In this document: positions 15,179-25,922 of the stretch, piece by piece | Layout of the letters: the number at the start of each line of letters is the position of its first letter | Numbering within the stretch: the first letter of the stretch is position 1 | Assembly (NCBI RefSeq): GCF_001866005.1 | Contig: NZ_MLQR01000029.1 | Coordinates: 274,043 to 338,042 of the forward strand | Source of the DNA: Anaerobacillus alkalilacustris | GTDB lineage: Bacteria; Bacillota; Bacilli; Bacillales; Anaerobacillaceae | Direction of reading: 5' to 3' | Length of the DNA stretch: 64,000 nucleotides | Translations under genes and position numbers: made by a program | The notes under the pieces: generated by a model | Database searches by the model: none | The model's input: the letters and a program-made list of their open reading frames with translations, nothing else | What the model was told of the DNA's origin: nothing

Positions 15179-17938
15179 TTAATAATGAGCTTTTACAATG
15201 TCTGTGCAGCTCGAACAAAGCGTAGGATGTTCCTTATCTTTTCCAACAGTTTCAGAAACAACCCAACAACGTTCACATGTTTCACCTGTAGCTGGCTGTA
15301 CGACAATGGCGATTGTATCAAAACATTCAGCATGTTCAGGAGCTGCAGCCTTATCTCCCGCAATCTCAGCTTTAGAAACAATAAATAATTTTTCTAATTC
15401 GTCAATTGACGAAAGCAATTGCTTAACTTCTGAATTCGGATAAAGACTTATAGCAGCTGTTAGTGATTTACCAATTTTCTTTGCATTTCTTGCTGTTTCT
15501 AATGATTTTAATACATCATCACGAAGAACTAGCACTTGATCCCATTTGCTTTCAATTTCATCATTATATACAGTCGTGTCCTCTTGAGGCATATCAGTCA
15601 ATTGAACACTGTCACCATCCATACCTGGGATAAATGGCCACACTTCATCAGCTGTATGTGGCAAAATAGGTGCGACAAGTTTCGTTAACGATACTAACAC
15701 TTCATACATAACCGTTTGGATTGAGCGACGATTTAAATGCTCTTTATGTTGAATATATAATGTATCCTTTGCAATATCCATATAGAACGAACTTAATTCA
15801 ATCGTGCAGAAATTATGAACTTTATTGTACACCCCTGCGAATTGATAGTGATCATAGTTTGACTTCACTTCTTTAATAAGTTTATTAAGCTTAATCAAAA
15901 TGTAACGATCTAATTGAGGTAAGTCATTCAATGCTACACGATCAGTTGTTGGGTTAAAATCGTGTAGATTTCCTAATAAAAATCGGAAAGTATTTCTAAT
16001 TTTACGATATACTTCTGCAACTTGTTTTAAAATTAAATCAGAAACACGTACATCGGCTTGGTAATCTACCGAAGCAACCCATAGTCGAAGTATATCTGCA
16101 CCTAATTGTTTCATTACATCATTTGGAACAACAACATTTCCTAATGATTTACTCATCTTTCTCCCTTCACCATCGAGAACGAACCCATGGCTTAAAACAC
16201 CTTTATATGGCGCTTTACCTGATACTGCAACTGAAGTTGATAAAGATGAGTTAAACCAACCACGGTATTGGTCTGAACCTTCTAAGTAAAGATCAGCCGG
16301 ACGTTGTAATTCCTCTCTTTCCACTAATACACCTTGATGCGAAGAACCTGAATCAAACCAAACATCCATAATATCAGTTTCTTTTGTAAAGATACCATTT
16401 GGACTTTGTGGCGATGTAAAGCCTTCTGGTAGTAAATCTTTCGTATCCCACTCAAACCAAATATTAGATCCATGTTCTCTAAACAAATTGGAAACATGCC
16501 CAATTGTTTCATCAGTAATAATTGGTTCATTATCCTCGCTATAAAATACTGGTATCGGAACACCCCAAGCACGCTGTCTTGAAATACACCAATCTCCACG
16601 ATCTCGAACCATATTGAAAAGTCTCGTTTCACCCCAAGCTGGTACCCACTCTACTTCATTAATTGACGTTAAAAGTTGATCGCGAAAGTCTTTAATTGAT
16701 GCAAACCATTGAGCTGTAGCTCTAAAAATAACAGGTTTTTTCGTACGCCAGTCATGTGGGTATGAGTGTGTCATAAAAGTTAGTTTTAATAAAGCACCTG
16801 CATCTTTAAGTTTTTCAGTTATTGGCTTATTAGCTTGATCATAAAATAGCCCTTCAAAACCAGGCGCCTCATTTGTAAAGTGACCTTTATCATCAACAGG
16901 ACACAATACATCTAACCCATATTTTTGCCCAACAATAAAGTCATCTTCCCCATGTCCAGGTGCAGTATGTACACAACCTGTTCCAGCATCTGTTGTAACA
17001 TGTTCCCCAAAGATTACTAATGAATCTCTGTGGTAAAGCGGATGAACTGCTTTTATATTTTCTAATTGTGCACCCTTTACTTTGTTTACAACTTCATAAT
17101 TTTCCCACTCAAATTCTTTAACAAGTGTTTCTAATAGTGCTGATGCAACAATATATTTCTCGCCATTTACTGCTACTACAGAATACTCCAATTCAGGATG
17201 TAAGCATATTGCCAAGTTAGCTGGAATTGTCCAAGGTGTTGTTGTCCAGATAATGATTTTTTCATCACCTGTTATTACATCATTTCCTTCTTTTACATTA
17301 AAAGCAACATAAATGGAAGGAGAGCGTTTATCTTGGTACTCAATTTCTGCTTCTGCTAATGCTGATTCAGAAGATGGAGACCAATATACTGGTTTTTTCC
17401 CTTTGTAAATATATCCTTTTTTGGCCATCTCACCAAATACCTTTATTTGCTGTGCCTCATATTCTTTATGAAGAGTAATATATGGGTTTTCCCAATCTCC
17501 CCTTACACCTAAACGTTTAAACTGTTCACGTTGACGGTCAACCTGATCTAGTGCATACTCTTCACACAGTTTACGGAACTCAGCTACAGTTAATTCTTTG
17601 CGTTTAACTTTACCATTCTTTGTTAATGCAGTTTCAATTGGCAACCCATGTGTGTCCCAACCTGGAACATACGGCGCTTGGAAACCTGACATTGATTTGT
17701 ACCGAACAATAAAATCTTTTAGAATTTTATTTAAAGCATGACCAATATGAATATCTCCATTGGCATAAGGGGGACCATCATGCAAAACATACAAAGGACG
17801 ATCCTTGGTTCTTTCTTGAACTTTTGAGTAAATATTTACTTCATTCCATTTTTCTTGAATTTGCGGCTCACGATTAGGGAGGTTCCCTCGCATCGGAAAT
17901 TCTGTCTTTGGCATTAATAACGTTTCTTTATAATCCAT
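15179..17938 (-). CDS. ileS: Isoleucine-tRNA ligase
   Basis: Charges tRNA-Ile with isoleucine. Class I synthetase: the HIGH motif is in [17 protein letters not shown] (residues 55-71), KMSKS in [10 protein letters not shown] near 595, the editing domain lies between, and a C-terminal zinc finger is seen in CERCWV and LCSSC. 919 aa from the ATG at 17938, which follows GGAGGCAAGTGGA and begins [11 protein letters not shown], as in relatives; the longer frame to 17956 was rejected. Controlled by an isoleucine T-box, now about 540 bases upstream because repeat A copy 4 lies between. Bases 17939-18228 hold no gene I can support. Confidence 0.98.
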   Translation of the reverse strand: MDYKETLLMPKTEFPMRGNLPNREPQIQEKWNEVNIYSKVQERTKDRPLYVLHDGPPYANGDIHIGHALNKILKDFIVRYKSMSGFQAPYVPGWDTHGLPIETALTKNGKVKRKELTVAEFRKLCEEYALDQVDRQREQFKRLGVRGDWENPYITLHKEYEAQQIKVFGEMAKKGYIYKGKKPVYWSPSSESALAEAEIEYQDKRSPSIYVAFNVKEGNDVITGDEKIIIWTTTPWTIPANLAICLHPELEYSVVAVNGEKYIVASALLETLVKEFEWENYEVVNKVKGAQLENIKAVHPLYHRDSLVIFGEHVTTDAGTGCVHTAPGHGEDDFIVGQKYGLDVLCPVDDKGHFTNEAPGFEGLFYDQANKPITEKLKDAGALLKLTFMTHSYPHDWRTKKPVIFRATAQWFASIKDFRDQLLTSINEVEWVPAWGETRLFNMVRDRGDWCISRQRAWGVPIPVFYSEDNEPIITDETIGHVSNLFREHGSNIWFEWDTKDLLPEGFTSPQSPNGIFTKETDIMDVWFDSGSSHQGVLVEREELQRPADLYLEGSDQYRGWFNSSLSTSVAVSGKAPYKGVLSHGFVLDGEGRKMSKSLGNVVVPNDVMKQLGADILRLWVASVDYQADVRVSDLILKQVAEVYRKIRNTFRFLLGNLHDFNPTTDRVALNDLPQLDRYILIKLNKLIKEVKSNYDHYQFAGVYNKVHNFCTIELSSFYMDIAKDTLYIQHKEHLNRRSIQTVMYEVLVSLTKLVAPILPHTADEVWPFIPGMDGDSVQLTDMPQEDTTVYNDEIESKWDQVLVLRDDVLKSLETARNAKKIGKSLTAAISLYPNSEVKQLLSSIDELEKLFIVSKAEIAGDKAAAPEHAECFDTIAIVVQPATGETCERCWVVSETVGKDKEHPTLCSSCTDIVKAHY

Positions 17939-18228
17939 TCCACTTGCCTCCATCAATTTATTTCATATTAGAAAAACTTTGATTTCCGCAACATATAGCG
18001 GAAGCCTTTGTTTGACTATTTTTTCCTTTAAATGCTAATTTGCATTTCTAAAGTATTAGAAAACTTTACTTTTCACAGAAAGAGCGAAAGCATTGGTTTC
18101 ACTTTTTCTTTTTCTTTTGATATCAAAATTGGTTTTTAAGTTTTGTAAAACTTGGATTTGGTTGAATAGCAAAATGCGTAGTTTTGCTTTCATTTTTCCA
18201 TCCATTTAACAAAATTATTTAGACTATC

Positions 18229-18471
18229 AAGAAAAGCACAAGCGCCTTGTTCACGAGCGAAAGGCACTGGAAGGCCTTTTCGGAAGCCGCTCTTTGGCTT
18301 CTGCGTCTTCTAGCATAGCTTCGTAGCAAGCTTCCTCGAAGCAAAGCTGCATAAAGCTAATCGACGAAGGATCTCAAGCAGTAATTGAAGTCCGTTGCTT
18401 GACTGAAGTGACTAAACTCGTAGGCTGCTTGCGCTAGACAGTTTCCAAGTTAGAAATTTATAAATTCTGAT
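18229..18471 (+). repeat. Repeat A copy 4, between the T-box and ileS
   Basis: Begins AAGAAAAGCACAAGCGCC and ends TTAGAAATTTATAAATTCTG then A/T. Hairpin arms are conserved. It lies 6 bp beyond the U-tract of the T-box terminator, inside the read-through leader of ileS. Confidence 0.8.
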
Positions 18472-18476
18472 TATAC

Positions 18477-18780
18477 AAAAAAACCTTCTCATCCCTAAGT
18501 AGGGACGAGAAGGTTTACCCGCGGTACCACCCTGATAAACAGTTACATAACTGTTCGCTTAAAATTCGTAACGTGAATGATTCGTCACAGCCTACTAAAA
18601 CACACTAACTATGTTACCACATATATGTAGAATTGTAGTTGGTATTATATTTCGGTGTGAGGCTCTAGGGTGATATTCCTTTATACAGCTATATATCAGG
18701 CTTTCACTGTCCCTAACTCGCTTTTAAATAGCTTGTAAAAAGTACTGTCCCTATCATTGCCTTTTTATGTTCAGATTAAT
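18477..18780 (-). promoter_or_regulatory. Isoleucine T-box leader
   Basis: The diagnostic T-box sequence GGGTGGTACCGCGGGT is read on the minus strand at 18518-18532. It is followed by a strong terminator, stem AACCTTCTC/GAGAAGGTT with a T run (18477-18516). The likely specifier is ATC (18672-18674) in GGAATATCACCC, fitting isoleucine. Uncharged tRNA-Ile should stabilise the antiterminator and allow ileS transcription. Confidence 0.93.
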
Positions 18781-18822
18781 ACACGTATTATATGATAAAA
18801 AATAATTCAACGTCAAGCAAGT

Positions 18823-19323
18823 TTAGCCTTCTCTGACTAATTCATTTCTTTCATCTGAATCAGATTTTGTAATATCTTCCCAATCATCACTACCCAGCAA
18901 TTCCAATTGGGCTTCAATGAGCATTTTAAACCTTAATTTATAAACTGAAGCTTGCTTCTTCAACTCCTCAATTTCTAAAGCAATTTTTCGTGATTTAGAA
19001 AGAGAATCATTAATAATTCGATCAGCATTTTTTTCAGCTTCTTTAATAATTAACTGCGCTTCTTTTTGAGCATTTCGTTTAACTTCTTCTGCTGTTTCTT
19101 GGGCAATTAAGATTGATTTATTAAGTGTAGTTTCAATATTTGAAAAATGTGCCAATCTCTCATCAAGATCTATTACTTTATCTGCAAGTTCTTTTTTCTC
19201 ACGAAGAACTATTTCGTAATCCTTAATTACTTGATCTAAAAATTCATTGACTTCATCTTCATCATATCCACGGAAACCTCTATTAAATTCTTTATTATGA
19301 ATATCTAATGGTGTTAAAGGCAT
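18823..19323 (-). CDS. divIVA: Cell division initiation protein DivIVA
   Basis: Curvature-sensing coiled-coil scaffold at septa and poles that recruits division-site and sporulation partners. N-terminal lipid-binding domain LDIHNKEFNRGFRGYDEDEV with the membrane-inserting F17 and R18; long coiled coil from about residue 30. 166 aa from the ATG at 19323, which follows GGAGGTGGCATAT; five extra codons upstream are rejected. Next to the ylm genes and ileS, as in B. subtilis. Confidence 0.96.
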   Translation of the reverse strand: MPLTPLDIHNKEFNRGFRGYDEDEVNEFLDQVIKDYEIVLREKKELADKVIDLDERLAHFSNIETTLNKSILIAQETAEEVKRNAQKEAQLIIKEAEKNADRIINDSLSKSRKIALEIEELKKQASVYKLRFKMLIEAQLELLGSDDWEDITKSDSDERNELVREG

Positions 19324-19486
19324 ATATGCCACCTCCAAATATTAATCACAAATCACAGAAAAACTAAGATGTTCGTTATTATTCGTGTACTAAATTTCTA
19401 AACTTTAAAGTTATGATAACTGTACTTTTATAGGCACACACTTAATCATTCGACAAAAAAGAATAAATACCTCTAGGAAATTACAA

Positions 19487-20260
19487 TTATTTTCGTAATC
19501 CAACATCAAGTCGCCATTTATCTTTTTTGGTTTTACCTTGGATGGTTATTATTTTACTTCTCCCTAACCCACGAACAGATAAATAATCACCGTTTTGAAG
19601 TTGGTAAGCCGGATGCTCAATAATTTTCCAATTTACTTTTACTCTTTTGTTATCAATAAATGGTGTTATTTTCGACCTTGATAACTGATAAATTTCTGAT
19701 AGAACAACATCAAGTCGGAGAGAACTAGCAGTGATTGTCCTTTCAAGCCATTCTTCAGTTTGTAATACTAATTTTGAAAGTGGAATACTGTCTAACTTAA
19801 TAGAAGCTCGTCCAATAGTTTGAAGGTTAGCTTCAACATAGCTACTTATTTCAGAGGCAACAATTATCTGCACCTGATCTTGAAGTATATTTATATCACC
19901 AAACTTTTCCCTCTTTAAACCTAATCCCATCAAAGAGCCTAAAAAGTCACGATGTTCTAGCGTTAAAAACTTATGAGGATAATTGATTTGAAAAGCAGCT
20001 AACTGAAAATCCTCATCTTGTAGTTCAAGATAAGGTGGGAATAAAAAAGCTCTTTTACGCTCAGCTGTAATATTCCCACCGAAAAAAGCTAAACGAATAT
20101 CTTCGTCCTGGCCAATAATTGTTTTCACAATTTGTTGTTCACGCGGATCTAAAAAGTCTGTTAACTTATGTACATAACGCTCTTTGACAGTTTCTTTCCA
20201 CTCTAGTACTTGATCAATAAACGGACGTTCTTCCTTTCGAAAATGTTCATAAATACTCAT
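19487..20260 (-). CDS. ylmH: S4-domain RNA-binding protein YlmH
   Basis: 257 aa, the usual length. The C-terminal S4 domain (about 182-245, LSRSKITPFIDNKRVKVN...) should bind rRNA or tRNA on the 50S subunit; the N-terminal part is the YlmH-specific domain. Recent work links B. subtilis YlmH to ribosome quality control alongside RqcP; this is family knowledge, not visible here. ATG preceded by AAGGTTTCAC, a modest site. Operon with ylmG and sepF. Confidence 0.92.
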   Translation of the reverse strand: MSIYEHFRKEERPFIDQVLEWKETVKERYVHKLTDFLDPREQQIVKTIIGQDEDIRLAFFGGNITAERKRAFLFPPYLELQDEDFQLAAFQINYPHKFLTLEHRDFLGSLMGLGLKREKFGDINILQDQVQIIVASEISSYVEANLQTIGRASIKLDSIPLSKLVLQTEEWLERTITASSLRLDVVLSEIYQLSRSKITPFIDNKRVKVNWKIIEHPAYQLQNGDYLSVRGLGRSKIITIQGKTKKDKWRLDVGLRK

Positions 20261-20274
20261 TGTGTGAAACCTTA

Positions 20275-20535
20275 TTAAAATATTGAGAACAGAGCATGAA
20301 CACCATAAGTTGCAAAGTTTAAAGCAACGATAGCAACAATTGGAGAAATATCAATCATCCCAAGCGGTGGGATTATCTTCCTAAAAGGAGCTAAGTAAGG
20401 TTCAACTATTGATCCAATAAATTGACCAATCGAAGACTCTCTAGCATTTGGAAACCAAGACATTAAAATATAGGCAATGACAACCCAGGAATATAGACGT
20501 ATTAGTTGAATAATAATACTTTCAATTGCACCCAT
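20275..20535 (-). CDS. ylmG: YggT-family membrane protein YlmG
   Basis: 86 aa from the ATG at 20535 (after AGGTGG, 7 bases away). Two hydrophobic segments with the YggT-type phrase FRKIIPPLGMIDISPIVA. Conserved between sepF and ylmH; the family is linked to division or membrane organisation, but the biochemical role is unknown. A GTG four codons upstream is a less likely start. Confidence 0.9.
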   Translation of the reverse strand: MGAIESIIIQLIRLYSWVVIAYILMSWFPNARESSIGQFIGSIVEPYLAPFRKIIPPLGMIDISPIVAIVALNFATYGVHALFSIF

Positions 20536-20561
20536 TTTTACTACCACCTAACTTTTTATAT

Positions 20562-20993
20562 TTATTCAGATATAATTTCTGAGATTGTACCTGTAACATC
20601 AACGTTATCAGGCGTACAAAGGAAAATGTTTGCACCCAGCTTTTGAATATCTCCTCCTATAGCATACACTGTTCCGCTTAAAAAATCGACTATTCGTTTT
20701 GCTTGGTCATGACTTATCCGTTGCAAATTAATAACAACAGCTTTTCTATTTTTTAAATGATCAGCAATATCTTGAACCTCATCATATGTTCTTGGTTCAA
20801 TTAACATCATTTTTGCAGATTTTTGTACACTCTGTAAACTAACAATATTATTCTTATCAGATTTTTTTTCTTGTTTACGTGTTAAATAATCTTCTTCCAT
20901 TACTTTTTGTTCGCTCTGAGTAGTTTCATATTCATACTCATATTGATCATCTTCTAACTCAAAAAAACGTTTGAATTTAGTTTTCATGCTCAT
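20562..20993 (-). CDS. sepF: Cell division protein SepF
   Basis: Membrane anchor and bundler of FtsZ that helps assemble the septum. N-terminal amphipathic helix [11 protein letters not shown] (membrane binding), an acidic tyrosine-rich linker, and the C-terminal SepF core domain from about residue 55 ([23 protein letters not shown]). 143 aa from the ATG at 20993 following AAGGAGAGCCGG. Same operon as ylmE, pgeF and ylmG. Confidence 0.95.
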   Translation of the reverse strand: MSMKTKFKRFFELEDDQYEYEYETTQSEQKVMEEDYLTRKQEKKSDKNNIVSLQSVQKSAKMMLIEPRTYDEVQDIADHLKNRKAVVINLQRISHDQAKRIVDFLSGTVYAIGGDIQKLGANIFLCTPDNVDVTGTISEIISE

Positions 20994-21067
20994 TTCCGGC
21001 TCTCCTTTATCCATTTTCCCTTTATAGACGAATTTAGAAAATAAACCACTGATATTAACTTATTAAT

Positions 21068-21745
21068 CTAGATTTCTTTTCCTACTAACGAAGTACCAAG
21101 TCTTATATATGTTGCTCCTTCCTCGATTGCGACTTGAAAATCGTTAGACATCCCCATAGATAGTTCAGCACAAGGTGCATAAGGAAGTTGTAGTGCTTGT
21201 ACTTCTTTTTGAAGTTGTTTCAGGCTAGCAAAATATTTTCTTGTCACTTCTGGGTTTTCTACATAAGGTGCCATAGTCATTAATCCGACCACTTCAATAG
21301 ATGGAAATTGATACAGCTCAGAAATAAAAGGAATAACATCTTTAATATTCAGCCCATGCTTAGTTGCCTCTTGTGAAATGTTCACTTGCACAAAACATTT
21401 AACCTTTTTCCTCGCTCGCTTTTCGATCTCTTTTGCTAGAGAGAGCCGATCAAGAGAATGAATATAGTCAAATTGCTCAATAATTTCCTTCACTTTACGA
21501 GATTGAAGTGTCCCAATAAAATGCCATGTCGCCCTACCATTTAAATTTTGCCATTTTCTCAAGCCTTCTTCTGCTCTATTTTCTCCAATATGTTTAATTC
21601 CAGCTTCAATTGCTTCCATTGCCCTTTCATCACTAACATATTTTGTAACTGCAATGATTTTTACATCTTCTACATTTCTTCCAACTCGTTGACAGGCGAC
21701 TTGGATTTCATGCTGAATTTCTTCTAAATTTTCTTTTACTGTCAA
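21068..21745 (-). CDS. ylmE: PLP homeostasis protein, YggS family (YlmE)
   Basis: Binds pyridoxal phosphate and buffers it; alanine-racemase-like barrel without the second domain. The lysine of IIAVTKYVSDERAMEAI and GENRAEEGLRKW near the N-terminus are typical; EGATYIRLGTSLVG closes the barrel. 225 aa. TTG start after AAAGGAGGTAAG. Located between sepF and pgeF. Confidence 0.94.
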   Translation of the reverse strand: MTVKENLEEIQHEIQVACQRVGRNVEDVKIIAVTKYVSDERAMEAIEAGIKHIGENRAEEGLRKWQNLNGRATWHFIGTLQSRKVKEIIEQFDYIHSLDRLSLAKEIEKRARKKVKCFVQVNISQEATKHGLNIKDVIPFISELYQFPSIEVVGLMTMAPYVENPEVTRKYFASLKQLQKEVQALQLPYAPCAELSMGMSNDFQVAIEEGATYIRLGTSLVGKEI

Positions 21746-21760
21746 CGTAACTTACCTCCT

Positions 21761-22579
21761 TTACTTTCTACCAATATAACTCATCATTCTACCTGTTTGC
21801 TGATTACGACGATAAGAAAAGAACGTTTTTGAATTTTTGTATGTGCAGTAGTTTGATACAAAGATTTGCTCCTCTTTTATTCCAGTCGCCAAAAGTAGTT
21901 GCTTATTTAAAAGTTTTAAATCTAATAAATATTGATTGGTATTAACTTTTATATATGGCAATTGATATTCATCTACTATTACTTTGTTTACTTCATCAAT
22001 AACATAATCATCAACTTCATAGCTTTCTTGCGAAATTGATGGGCCTATTGCAACATAAATCGAATCCAAAGAAACCTTTTCAACTTCCGTCCACATATGA
22101 ACCATATTTGTTCCAATTTTCCCAACTGTCCCCTTCCAACCAGCATGCGCTAATCCGATTAGTGCATTTGAAGGAGAGTAAAAATAAAGTGGTACACAAT
22201 CAGCATATAAACTTGCTAACAGCACATTCGCTTCTTTAGTATAAAGTCCATCAGCTCCTTTTATTACACTTGCAATATCCAAAGTTCCAGAGCCACAATC
22301 TTTTTGGGATATCTTTTTTATTTTGTTACTATGAACTTGTTCAGCAAATACCCACTTTTCTAATGAAATTTTCAAATCTTCTGCAACCTTTTCTCTATTT
22401 AATATTACTTTTTGTTCATCATCTTGAACATGAAGACCTAAGTTTAACGACTCATAAGGTTTTTTACTAACACCATTATTCCTTGTTGAAAATCCGACAA
22501 TTAGTTTATCGTCAAACTTATTAAAGGGTTTTATTGTTAAAATACTACTATTTAACGGGATAAAATGTTCATTTTCCAT
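21761..22579 (-). CDS. ylmD: PgeF-like laccase-domain protein (YlmD)
   Basis: Family members act as purine nucleoside phosphorylase/deaminase and, in E. coli, as a peptidoglycan editing factor. Metal or substrate residues are seen in LASLYADCVPLYF and HAGWKGTVGKIG. 272 aa from the ATG at 22579 (after AAGGAAGTGAAG). The frame goes seven codons further but without a ribosome site. Precise activity in this organism cannot be decided. Confidence 0.9.
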   Translation of the reverse strand: MENEHFIPLNSSILTIKPFNKFDDKLIVGFSTRNNGVSKKPYESLNLGLHVQDDEQKVILNREKVAEDLKISLEKWVFAEQVHSNKIKKISQKDCGSGTLDIASVIKGADGLYTKEANVLLASLYADCVPLYFYSPSNALIGLAHAGWKGTVGKIGTNMVHMWTEVEKVSLDSIYVAIGPSISQESYEVDDYVIDEVNKVIVDEYQLPYIKVNTNQYLLDLKLLNKQLLLATGIKEEQIFVSNYCTYKNSKTFFSYRRNQQTGRMMSYIGRK

Positions 22580-22754
22580 CAACTTCACTTCCTTACTCAA
22601 CCATTAGATACCTATGTAAAAATGGAAAGCCTCATTTATGTATAGAAGTAAGTATTAGATCTAAAATGAGACTAACCAGCATTTGTAAATGCGGAACATG
22701 TCAATCTTTTTTTATTCTAACATATTTTTCTATTTCCCAATAGAGTATCTCATC

Positions 22755-22997
22755 TTATTTATCTTCTAGCCTAACCAAAATTACATCAGAACCAATCTTA
22801 ACGATATTCGCCCACGGAATTACTATTTCCGATTCCTTCCCCCCTAAAAATGTCAACATTCTACCTGTTCCACCAATGATAAGAGAATCAACTGTACCTT
22901 CTTCTAGGTTGATATCCAAATCCCCAATATGTCCTAACACCTTCCCGTTAGATACATTTACAATCTCTTTTGCCTGAATTTCTGATATTTTGATCAT
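22755..22997 (-). CDS. ylmC: PRC-barrel protein, YlmC/YmxH family
   Basis: 80 aa PRC-barrel domain protein starting MIKISEIQAKEIVNV with GGAGGAGAGGGC in front. No catalytic residues are expected. B. subtilis carries ylmC between sigG and ylmD, so position supports the name. Sporulation association is family knowledge only. The frame upstream of 22997 is not used. Confidence 0.88.
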   Translation of the reverse strand: MIKISEIQAKEIVNVSNGKVLGHIGDLDINLEEGTVDSLIIGGTGRMLTFLGGKESEIVIPWANIVKIGSDVILVRLEDK

Positions 22998-23093
22998 GCC
23001 CTCTCCTCCAATCCTTTTCATATATTATTTATATGTACGAGTGGGCAATATATTTACTTTTCCTTTCCCTTGAATAATCTAACAAAACCAATA

Positions 23094-23245
23094 AAGCTGA
23101 ACTATGTAGAAGTTTTTCTTCATCACCACTGATTGTTAGGTTAACTAATCTCCAGGTCAAAGAATAAGTAATCAAAAGCTTTCACTGATGAAAGTTAATC
23201 GATCTATATCAGCAGTTAATCCACCGCCTAAACCTTAAACTTTCT
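23094..23245 (+). repeat. Repeat B copy 1 (degenerate)
   Basis: Begins AAAGCTGAACT; contains CACTGATTGTTAGGTTAACT and later GCAGTTAATCCACCGCCTAA. Related to the copy at 41857-42006, with the middle diverged. Fills the 22998-23281 interval together with the sigG terminator. Confidence 0.6.
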
Positions 23246-23253
23246 TATAGTAT

Positions 23254-23283
23254 AAAAAAAGAGGTAACCTTTTAGGTTACCTT
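23254..23283 (-). terminator. sigG terminator
   Basis: Stem AGGTAACC/GGTTACCT with a four-base loop and a long T run on the minus strand; the first stem bases overlap the sigG stop. Confidence 0.85.
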
Positions 23284-24067
23284 AAGCTTTCGCATGTTTA
23301 TTCATTTGTTGAATAGCAGCTTTCTCAAGTCTAGACACTTGCGCTTGAGAAATACCAATTTCATCTGCTACTTCCATTTGAGTTTTACCTTGAAAAAATC
23401 TCATATCTAAAATCATTTTTTCTCTTTCACTTAATCTTATCATTGCTTCTTTCAAAGCAATTTCTTCTACCCATTGTATATCTTTTTGTTTGTCATCACT
23501 GATCTGATCCATAACATAAATTGGATCCCCACCGTCATTATAAATTGGTTCAAACAGTGACACCGGATCTTGAATTGCATCTAGTGCAAATACAATATCC
23601 TCTTTTGGAACATTTAACACTTTGGCAATTTCTTGAATCGTCGGTTCTCGATCACGGCTTTTCTCACTCATTAAGGAATCTCTCACTTGTAAAGCCTTAT
23701 AAGCAATGTCTCTTAATGATCTTGAAACTCGAATTGGATTATTATCACGTAAATAACGTCGAATTTCACCTATAATCATTGGTACTGCATAAGTGGAAAA
23801 CTTTACATTTTGACTTAAATCAAAATTATCGATGGATTTCATTAGTCCAATACAACCTACTTGAAATAAGTCATCAACATACTCTCCTCTGTTGTTAAAT
23901 CGTTGAATTACACTTAAAACTAATCGTAAATTTCCGTTAATTAGCTGCTCCCTTGCATAAATGTTACCACTCTGAAGATCTTCAAACAGCTCACGCATTT
24001 CTTTGTTTGTCAATACAGGCAGCTTGGATGTATCAACACCACAAATTTCAACTTTATTTCGTGTCAA
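23282..24067 (-). CDS. sigG: RNA polymerase sigma-G factor (late forespore)
   Basis: Directs late forespore transcription (small acid-soluble proteins, germination genes). Sigma-70 regions 2 (DDLFQVGCIGLMKSIDNF), 3 and 4 (GKTQMEVADEIGISQAQVS) are all present; 261 aa. N44 in QLINGN matches Asn45 of B. subtilis sigma-G, the residue that separates it from sigma-F in anti-sigma binding. TTG start after AAGGAGGGAAAG. A sigma-F/G type promoter lies just upstream. Confidence 0.97.
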   Translation of the reverse strand: MTRNKVEICGVDTSKLPVLTNKEMRELFEDLQSGNIYAREQLINGNLRLVLSVIQRFNNRGEYVDDLFQVGCIGLMKSIDNFDLSQNVKFSTYAVPMIIGEIRRYLRDNNPIRVSRSLRDIAYKALQVRDSLMSEKSRDREPTIQEIAKVLNVPKEDIVFALDAIQDPVSLFEPIYNDGGDPIYVMDQISDDKQKDIQWVEEIALKEAMIRLSEREKMILDMRFFQGKTQMEVADEIGISQAQVSRLEKAAIQQMNKHAKA

Positions 24068-24103
24068 TTCTTTCCCTCCTTACAGGAGTTGTTGTACAAG
24101 TGT

Positions 24104-24132
24104 AAGTATCTCCTCAGGTGGGAAAAATATGC
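24104..24132 (-). promoter_or_regulatory. Probable sigma-F/sigma-G promoter of sigG
   Basis: Minus strand GCATA (24128-24132), 14 bases, then GGAGATACTT (-10, ending at 24104). Spacing equals that of the csfG-like promoter at 61324-61352. B. subtilis sigG is known to be read from a sigma-F then sigma-G promoter here. Confidence 0.6.
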
Positions 24133-24215
24133 ATTGACTTATGAGACTTAATCATAAAGATTATGTCTAATGATTGGTAAATAAGGGGTTTAACCCCAAA
24201 TTTTTTTTTTTCTTA

Positions 24216-24935
24216 TTAGACCATTTTATTAAACTCTTTTCTTAAGCGTTTAATTATCCTTTTTTCTAATCTTGATATATATGACTGCGAAATTCCAAGC
24301 ATATCAGCAACGTCTTTCTGTGTTTTTTCTTCATCCCCTGCTAGTCCAAAGCGTAATTCCATAATTTGCTTCTCTCTATCATTTAGAGTATGAAGTGCTT
24401 TAACCAATAATTTACGATCTACTTTTTCTTCGATACCTTTAGTAATAATATCATCTTCTGTTCCTAAAACATCGGAAAGTAAAAGTTCATTTCCATCCCA
24501 ATCAATATTTAGAGGTTCGTCAAAGGAAACTTCTGAACGTATCTTATTATTTCTGCGTAAATACATTAATATTTCATTTTCTATACACCTTGAGGCATAT
24601 GTTGCTAGTTTAATTTTCTTCTCAGGGTTAAAGGTATTTACAGCTTTTATTAACCCTATTGTACCTATACTAATTAAATCTTCAATGTTTATGCCAGTAT
24701 TTTCAAACTTTCTAGCAATATAAACAACTAAACGTAAGTTACGCTCGATTAACATTGATCTAACTGCTTTATCACCACTAGGCAATTTGCTTAAAAGATG
24801 CTCTTCTTCATCCTTAGAAAGCGGCGGTGGTAGAGCTTCACTACCCCCTATATAATATATTTCATCTGCCTTTAGACCTAACTTCATTAGTAGTTTGTAC
24901 CAAATTAATGTTAGTTTTAATTTAAGCTTTACCAT
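24216..24935 (-). CDS. sigE: RNA polymerase sigma-E factor precursor (early mother cell)
   Basis: Made as pro-sigma-E; the N-terminal pro-sequence [20 protein letters not shown] tethers it to membrane until SpoIIGA cuts near residue 27 ([18 protein letters not shown]). Regions 2 and 4 follow ([36 protein letters not shown]). 239 aa as in B. subtilis. ATG after GGGGGTACATAC. Cotranscribed with spoIIGA, 60 bp downstream of it. Confidence 0.97.
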   Translation of the reverse strand: MVKLKLKLTLIWYKLLMKLGLKADEIYYIGGSEALPPPLSKDEEEHLLSKLPSGDKAVRSMLIERNLRLVVYIARKFENTGINIEDLISIGTIGLIKAVNTFNPEKKIKLATYASRCIENEILMYLRRNNKIRSEVSFDEPLNIDWDGNELLLSDVLGTEDDIITKGIEEKVDRKLLVKALHTLNDREKQIMELRFGLAGDEEKTQKDVADMLGISQSYISRLEKRIIKRLRKEFNKMV

Positions 24936-24995
24936 GTATGTACCCCCTTATTTCTATCTTAATAATCTACATCGACAAAAATAGAACTACTATGA

Positions 24996-25922
24996 TTACG
25001 CTAAACGCTTCTTACCTTGAATTAGCATCTGCGGATGTAAAATACATTGGAAATCACCTTCTGAAGATAAATTCGTAAAATTTAGGCCGACGATTGCATT
25101 ACTACAATCTAACTCCTCTCCACTTTCATCAGTAATCATAACTTTATTTGGCTTTATTCCAATAATAAATTGGTTTACTTGGCCAACACCTCTATACGGT
25201 ATGATAGAAAGCTTTTCTTCCCATTCCTTTCCTATTGGAAAATTAGGGTCACCAATCATTTCTGGATTTTTTGCCAAGTGAACCATATTTTTAGGGAATT
25301 TATCTTGAAGATGACTCATATCTATTATCATAACAGGCTTCCTTGTTATAGGATCTTGTAGTTGGTTACCACTATCTATCAAACCTTTAATTGGTAAATA
25401 GTGTTCATTTATAAACAGGTCCACATGAACAATTTCATCATACTTGATTTTTCTAACTTCAATTTGTTCCAAGCGCTTCTTTGAGAAAATCCAAATTAAC
25501 GGAAATCCAACAATCAGTAAAACCCAACTGATTGGAGTCCCAAAACCAGTAGATTTTGTTGTCACTACTCCATTCAAAATAACCATTTCGTTATTAAAGA
25601 AATAATGTAACGCTATTAATCCACCCCCACAAATAAAGCTAACGAAATAAAATGTAAGGAGATTTTGAATAAAATAAGAAAACCGCTTGAATCCAAAAGA
25701 AGTTACAACAATCACTATAGAAAATAACATTTTAAACATTGGGTGATAATAAAGTGTACTAAGTGGAGTCAGCACTAAGAAAATTACACTAGAAGCGACC
25801 ATCGCTCCAGTAATCATACGCCACTTTACTAATTTTCTTTTTAAGACAAGACCCGTCAATAACAATAAAAAAAGATCAATACAGAAATTTAGAAACCATA
25901 TGACATCTAAATATATCGCCAT
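24996..25922 (-). CDS. spoIIGA: Pro-sigma-E processing aspartic protease SpoIIGA
   Basis: Membrane protease that activates sigma-E after a forespore signal (SpoIIR). Five hydrophobic segments in residues 1-150, then a cytosolic aspartic protease domain with catalytic D183 in KGLIDSGNQLQDP. 308 aa. ATG follows AAAGGAGCACAT. First gene of the spoIIG operon with a Spo0A-type promoter upstream. Confidence 0.96.
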   Translation of the reverse strand: MAIYLDVIWFLNFCIDLFLLLLTGLVLKRKLVKWRMITGAMVASSVIFLVLTPLSTLYYHPMFKMLFSIVIVVTSFGFKRFSYFIQNLLTFYFVSFICGGGLIALHYFFNNEMVILNGVVTTKSTGFGTPISWVLLIVGFPLIWIFSKKRLEQIEVRKIKYDEIVHVDLFINEHYLPIKGLIDSGNQLQDPITRKPVMIIDMSHLQDKFPKNMVHLAKNPEMIGDPNFPIGKEWEEKLSIIPYRGVGQVNQFIIGIKPNKVMITDESGEELDCSNAIVGLNFTNLSSEGDFQCILHPQMLIQGKKRLA

